Positions 39,432 through 42,802 of a stretch of 42,802 bases of DNA are shown here, piece by piece (position 1 is the stretch's first letter; each line of letters begins with the position of its first letter). This DNA is from Siminovitchia sp047228825. GTDB lineage: Bacteria; Bacillota; Bacilli; Bacillales; Bacillaceae_C. The notes beneath the pieces are model-generated. The model was not told where the DNA came from. It worked only from the letters and a program-made list of their open reading frames with translations, and did no database searches. A program made the position numbers and the translations under genes. The DNA is taken from NCBI RefSeq assembly GCF_047228825.1, contig NZ_JBFEGN010000023.1:1-42802 (forward strand), given 5' to 3'.

Positions 39432-40313
39432 TTATTCCGAATAAAGCATTTCTACCATCACATCTAATGCTTCGGAAACAGCTAAGTTTCCGGTCGTGCC
39501 GAAAAGAGTCTCCTCCAAATCATAAACCCGATTATTTTTTACAGCCTCAAAATGTTTCCATATATCATTTTCCTTAAATTCTTTATCAAACATTTCTACT
39601 ACTTCATCCGGCATTCCATGTGCCGCCCGTAAAATAATATCAGGATTTGATTGCTGTAGGTATTCGGTATTCGAGGCGAGATATTCAACTTTTTCGCCAG
39701 AAAAAACATTTTCACCGCCGCATTTTTCAACCAGGTCACCTATGTACGAGCGATCGGTAGCAACTAAATAGCTTCCAGGAACCCCCATTAGAATGAGAAC
39801 TTTAGGCGCAGGTTTCCCTTCAATTTTTTTCTTAATTTCTATTAATTTTTTATCAAATTCATTCACTATTTTCTCTGCTTGCTCTTGACGATGATATTGT
39901 TCTCCGATCTTTAACACTTCCGCATACATATCCTCGATACTTTCTAAATTTACATATCGCGTATGAATGCCGGCATCATCAAAAACAGACTCTAAATCAT
40001 GTTTTAATGTTGTCACAGACATCACTTCTTTCGGCTGCAATGACATAATCAATTCCATATCGGGACTCATCGGATTTCCAACTTCCGGAACCCCCTCATA
40101 TCTTTCAGGCAAATCTTTGTAACTTGTTGGAACACCGATTAAATCTAACTCTAATGCATCCATTATTTCCGTCACTGCTACAGTTGTAGCTACTATTCGA
40201 TTATTTTCGGGATCATTATTCTCTTTTATCATTTTCTTTGTATTTTCTCCGGATGAACAACCCATGAACAACATGTTTACAATCATTAATAAAACAAGGA
40301 TTTGCTTTTTCAT
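39432..40313 (-). CDS. isdE: Haem-binding lipoprotein, IsdE-like
   Basis: 293 residues. Lipoprotein signal with lipobox LFMGC (Cys19), then a cluster A-III type binding protein. The residues that coordinate haem in S. aureus IsdE (Met78 and His229) have counterparts M82 in VGNPMSPD and H232 in RAAHGMPDE, so haem rather than a siderophore is the ligand. It receives haem from wall NEAT proteins and delivers it to the permease. AGGTGGGA precedes the ATG at 40313; 12 further upstream codons are unlikely to be translated. A terminator hairpin stands between it and the NEAT gene. Confidence 0.9.
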   Translation of the reverse strand: MKKQILVLLMIVNMLFMGCSSGENTKKMIKENNDPENNRIVATTVAVTEIMDALELDLIGVPTSYKDLPERYEGVPEVGNPMSPDMELIMSLQPKEVMSVTTLKHDLESVFDDAGIHTRYVNLESIEDMYAEVLKIGEQYHRQEQAEKIVNEFDKKLIEIKKKIEGKPAPKVLILMGVPGSYLVATDRSYIGDLVEKCGGENVFSGEKVEYLASNTEYLQQSNPDIILRAAHGMPDEVVEMFDKEFKENDIWKHFEAVKNNRVYDLEETLFGTTGNLAVSEALDVMVEMLYSE

Positions 40314-40355
40314 AAAAGTGTTCCCACCTATGGTATGAGAGATTGTCAAAACAGG

Positions 40356-40388
40356 AGTCTTGTTACCCAGAACAGAGGCAACAAGACT
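40356..40388 (-). terminator. Terminator or attenuator between the NEAT gene and isdE
   Basis: Perfect 9-bp stem AGTCTTGTT/AACAAGACT (40356-40364, 40380-40388), followed on the minus strand by CCTGTTTTGACA. The modest T-run suggests partial read-through into isdE. Confidence 0.65.
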
Positions 40389-40404
40389 CGACTTAACGTA
40401 CTTC

Positions 40405-42726
40405 TTAACGATTCGTATCCGTTTTTCTGCGCCACTTGATGATTAAGAAAAGGAGTGATCCCATTAATAAAGTGGCGAATAAAATAATTTTTGCTTTATC
40501 GGCTGTTTTAGGGTTGATTCCCAGTTTGTTCGTAATGCCACTGTTATTTTTATTGATTTTATCGCCGTTACGGTCAAATGCAGGAACCGTGACATTATCT
40601 TCGTTGCTTTGCTCAGACTTAGTTTCTTCATTCGGCTTTTGCTTCGCTTCCTCTACCTTGCCTTTTGGCGGGTAAATTTCACCCGGTTTTAATAGCTTGA
40701 TAGAATTTGGATCGAAAGCAAACTGCACATCATATTCGTTGTGATAGCTTAAGCCAGGAATGTCAAAGTCGACTTTGACCCAAGCATCCAGTTTCTTAAA
40801 TAAATCGTCTACTTCAAATTCCACGATACGAGTATCCGCCTTCGTGTCCGTACTTAATACGGTTGGCGCAGCCAATTTCCCTTGTCGATTGACTTTAAGG
40901 TCTGTAATCCATGAACTGTTTTTTAGCGTAATCGCTATACGTTTCTTTCCATCTTTTACTTTCAGATGACCTGGGCTAACAACATAATCATTCATCACAG
41001 ATGTTTGGTTCGTATTGTATTTTAATACTTTATATTCAATCGAATACTCTCCATCTTTTAAATTTCTCGGATCGATGGCTTGATTTTGTTTATTTTCATT
41101 GCTACCATTTTGGCCATTGTTGTTGCCGTTTTGGTTTCCATTATTCGAATTATTGCCGTTATTGTCTTCTCCGATTGGTTCTTTGCTATCATCCACAAAT
41201 CCGTTATCGTCGTTTTGTATTAGCTTAAGTTGGTCTGAATGGAACTTAAAGCGGATGTCATATTTGTTGTCGTATTCGAAACCCGGAATTCCTTTGACGA
41301 TAATGTGGACTTTACCATTTAAAATCTTATCCAAATCTTCGACAGGAAATTGAACGATGCGTGTATCATCCTTCTTATTCTCACTTACAGTTTTTACCTC
41401 TTTAAATTTATTGCCAAAAGCTGTCTGGAATGACTTCCACCACGAACCATTTTTTAATGTGGCCTGAACCGTATATTTCCCTTTTTCAATTTTGACTGTT
41501 GCCGGTTTAACAAAATAACCATCAGCTACAGAAGAAACATTTTCTTTATCTTTCCACACGACAAATGGCAGCGTGTAAACTCCATCTTTGTATTTTGAAT
41601 CTTCTTCGCCTGGCTTTTGTCCTGGTTCTCCGCCAGGATTTTCCCCTGGTTCCTCACCTGGGTTTTCTCCTGGTTCCTCACCTGGATTTTCTCCTGGTTC
41701 CTCACCCGGGTTTTCCCCTGATAATGGGATTTCACTCGGATCAAATTTAAAGCGGATGTCATACTTATTATCATAATCAAGTCCAGGAATTCCTGTCACG
41801 ATAATATGAACTTTGGCATTTAGGATTTGATCAAGATCATCTACTTTAAATTTAACAATCCTTGTACCTTTCTTCACATCTTCACTAACAGTGGTAACAT
41901 CAACAAAATCATTACCTGATTGCACCTTGAAATATTGCCACCATGAACTGTTCTTTAATTCAGCTTGGACAGTGTACTTTCCATCTTCTATAATCAGTTG
42001 GGCCGGCTTTTCAAAATATTCATCCGCTACAGATTGTTCGTCCTTCGCTGCTTGCCACACAACAAACGGTAGCTTATAAACTCCATCTGCATATTTCGGA
42101 TGATCGGTATCTCCATCTTCTTCTTCCTCTTCTTCATCTGCTGGTGTGACACTGTCTTCATTGAATGCTAGACGGAGTGGTTGGTCACCATTATGCGCCC
42201 CTGCCGTATATTGCACTTGCGCGTTCATCAGCGTTGTTAATTGATCAAGCTCATACGTGACTGCTCTCGTATTCTTCGCTTCATTTACATCTTCTGTTAC
42301 TGGCTGTTTTCCTTCCACTTGAAAACCTGTAACAGTCTTATGATCAGTTAAAGTAAGCGTCAGAAGGGTTTTTCCACCTTTTACTGCCAAAGATGCTGTT
42401 TTTTCAATGTATCTTGCCATGCCAGATGGCTTATCTTCTTTAGCATGCAAGGCTTCAAGATCTATCGTGTAATTTCCATCCTCCAAATGTATCGGCTCTG
42501 GCTTATTCTCCACATTTTGGAGTTCCATTTTGCTCGGATCAAATTTAAAGCGAATGTCATACTTATTATCGTAATTAATAAATGGAACAATAATATGAAC
42601 TTTGGCATTTAGGATTTGATCAAGATCAGATACTTCAAACTCAACAACCTTTGTATCCTTTTCTTCATCTTTATAATCATTCCTTTCGCTACGCTCAAGG
42701 CACAACACCGCATGAAAATGAAGCAT
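40405..42726 (-). CDS. Multi-NEAT haem-binding wall protein, 5' end damaged
   Basis: The open frame has 773 codons: the tail of a first NEAT domain (about 22-65), then four NEAT domains (about 79-195, 210-330, 370-485, 555-670), a C-terminal NPKTA sorting motif, a hydrophobic span and the positive tail RRKTDTNR. Domains 3-5 carry the S-x-x-x-x-[YV] helix (SVADEYF, SVADGYF, SVMNDYV), and three of the five strands have the haem-binding YDNKY; domain 2 lacks it and domain 5 has YHNEY. Linkers are an acidic stretch, a PGEEPGEN repeat and an Asn/Gln/Gly-rich stretch. No signal peptide exists: the first about 18 residues (MLHFHAVLCLERSERN) are unrelated to NEAT and there is no ribosome binding site. 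The true 5' part appears to be lost or displaced near 42675-42690, so this copy is probably not exported. Confidence 0.85.
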   Translation of the reverse strand: MLHFHAVLCLERSERNDYKDEEKDTKVVEFEVSDLDQILNAKVHIIVPFINYDNKYDIRFKFDPSKMELQNVENKPEPIHLEDGNYTIDLEALHAKEDKPSGMARYIEKTASLAVKGGKTLLTLTLTDHKTVTGFQVEGKQPVTEDVNEAKNTRAVTYELDQLTTLMNAQVQYTAGAHNGDQPLRLAFNEDSVTPADEEEEEEDGDTDHPKYADGVYKLPFVVWQAAKDEQSVADEYFEKPAQLIIEDGKYTVQAELKNSSWWQYFKVQSGNDFVDVTTVSEDVKKGTRIVKFKVDDLDQILNAKVHIIVTGIPGLDYDNKYDIRFKFDPSEIPLSGENPGEEPGENPGEEPGENPGEEPGENPGGEPGQKPGEEDSKYKDGVYTLPFVVWKDKENVSSVADGYFVKPATVKIEKGKYTVQATLKNGSWWKSFQTAFGNKFKEVKTVSENKKDDTRIVQFPVEDLDKILNGKVHIIVKGIPGFEYDNKYDIRFKFHSDQLKLIQNDDNGFVDDSKEPIGEDNNGNNSNNGNQNGNNNGQNGSNENKQNQAIDPRNLKDGEYSIEYKVLKYNTNQTSVMNDYVVSPGHLKVKDGKKRIAITLKNSSWITDLKVNRQGKLAAPTVLSTDTKADTRIVEFEVDDLFKKLDAWVKVDFDIPGLSYHNEYDVQFAFDPNSIKLLKPGEIYPPKGKVEEAKQKPNEETKSEQSNEDNVTVPAFDRNGDKINKNNSGITNKLGINPKTADKAKIILFATLLMGSLLFLIIKWRRKTDTNR
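41621..41719. repeat. In-frame 24-bp tandem repeat encoding PGEEPGEN
   Basis: About four 24-bp units (CCTGGTTCCTCACCTGGATT type) within the NEAT gene encode a Pro/Gly/Glu linker between the third and fourth NEAT domains. Copy number is likely to vary between strains. Confidence 0.85.
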
Positions 42727-42802
42727 TATGCCTTTTATCTTTCGTTTTAAAGTAGTAATCTATTTTTGAAGGAGCCTGTATACACTACAAATCACGGGGA
42801 GG
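42676..42802. other. Foreign or rearranged sequence at the right edge
   Basis: From about 42676 the NEAT similarity stops. What follows (with TTTCGCTACGCTCAAGGC) has stops in the NEAT frame and no gene signal. It may be the end of a mobile or repeated element, but too little is inside the window to name it. Confidence 0.4.

Overview
The window looks like chromosomal DNA of a spore-forming Bacillaceae. A YjcZ-type small spore protein, a SleL/YaaH-like LysM-GH18 enzyme, AGGAGG-type ribosome binding sites, GTG and TTG starts, LtaS, sortase B with NEAT/Isd haem uptake and a CcpA-type cre site all point that way. The species cannot be fixed from sequence alone. No rRNA, tRNA, CRISPR array, phage or complete insertion sequence was seen.

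Layout. 0-3 kb: ZIP metal transporter, membrane-anchored DUF1906 protein, small ORFs and the YjcZ-like protein. 3-10 kb: a divergent membrane cluster (RDD protein and SpoIIM-like protein, then DUF58, MoxR ATPase, DUF4350, DUF4129 and a polytopic membrane protein on the minus strand). 10-18 kb: ilvA, DUF1572 and GNAT proteins, an AbgT transporter with an OsmC protein, then a LysM-GH18 enzyme followed at once by about 34 copies of a roughly 20-bp near-palindromic repeat. 18-22 kb (minus): a probable operon of RpiR regulator, GNAT acyltransferase, N-succinylamino acid racemase-type enolase-superfamily enzyme and YkvI transporter, which fits D- to L-amino acid conversion through N-succinyl intermediates. 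22-27 kb (plus, divergent): DeoR regulator, DUF1537 four-carbon acid-sugar kinase, PdxA2-type dehydrogenase and GntP permease, a D-threonate/D-erythronate catabolic operon leading to DHAP. 27-31 kb: poorly characterised proteins and a decayed locus in which a frameshifted sulfide:quinone oxidoreductase fragment is joined to the tail of a molybdopterin oxidoreductase. 31-36.6 kb: LtaS, then a plus-strand envelope operon (polysaccharide deacetylase, DedA, MGDG-synthase-like glycosyltransferase). 36.8-42.8 kb (minus): an Isd-type haem locus (multi-NEAT wall protein with a damaged 5' end, haem-binding lipoprotein, permease, ATPase, sortase B).

The most unusual feature is the number of unrelated short tandem repeats in intergenic DNA (15.7, 17.3-18.1, 27.3, 33.3 and 36.7 kb), each gap with its own unit. 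The best biochemical leads are the two divergent catabolic operons that share one regulatory region around 22.1-22.36 kb. Starts were moved from the longest ORF wherever a Shine-Dalgarno sequence clearly selected an internal codon.
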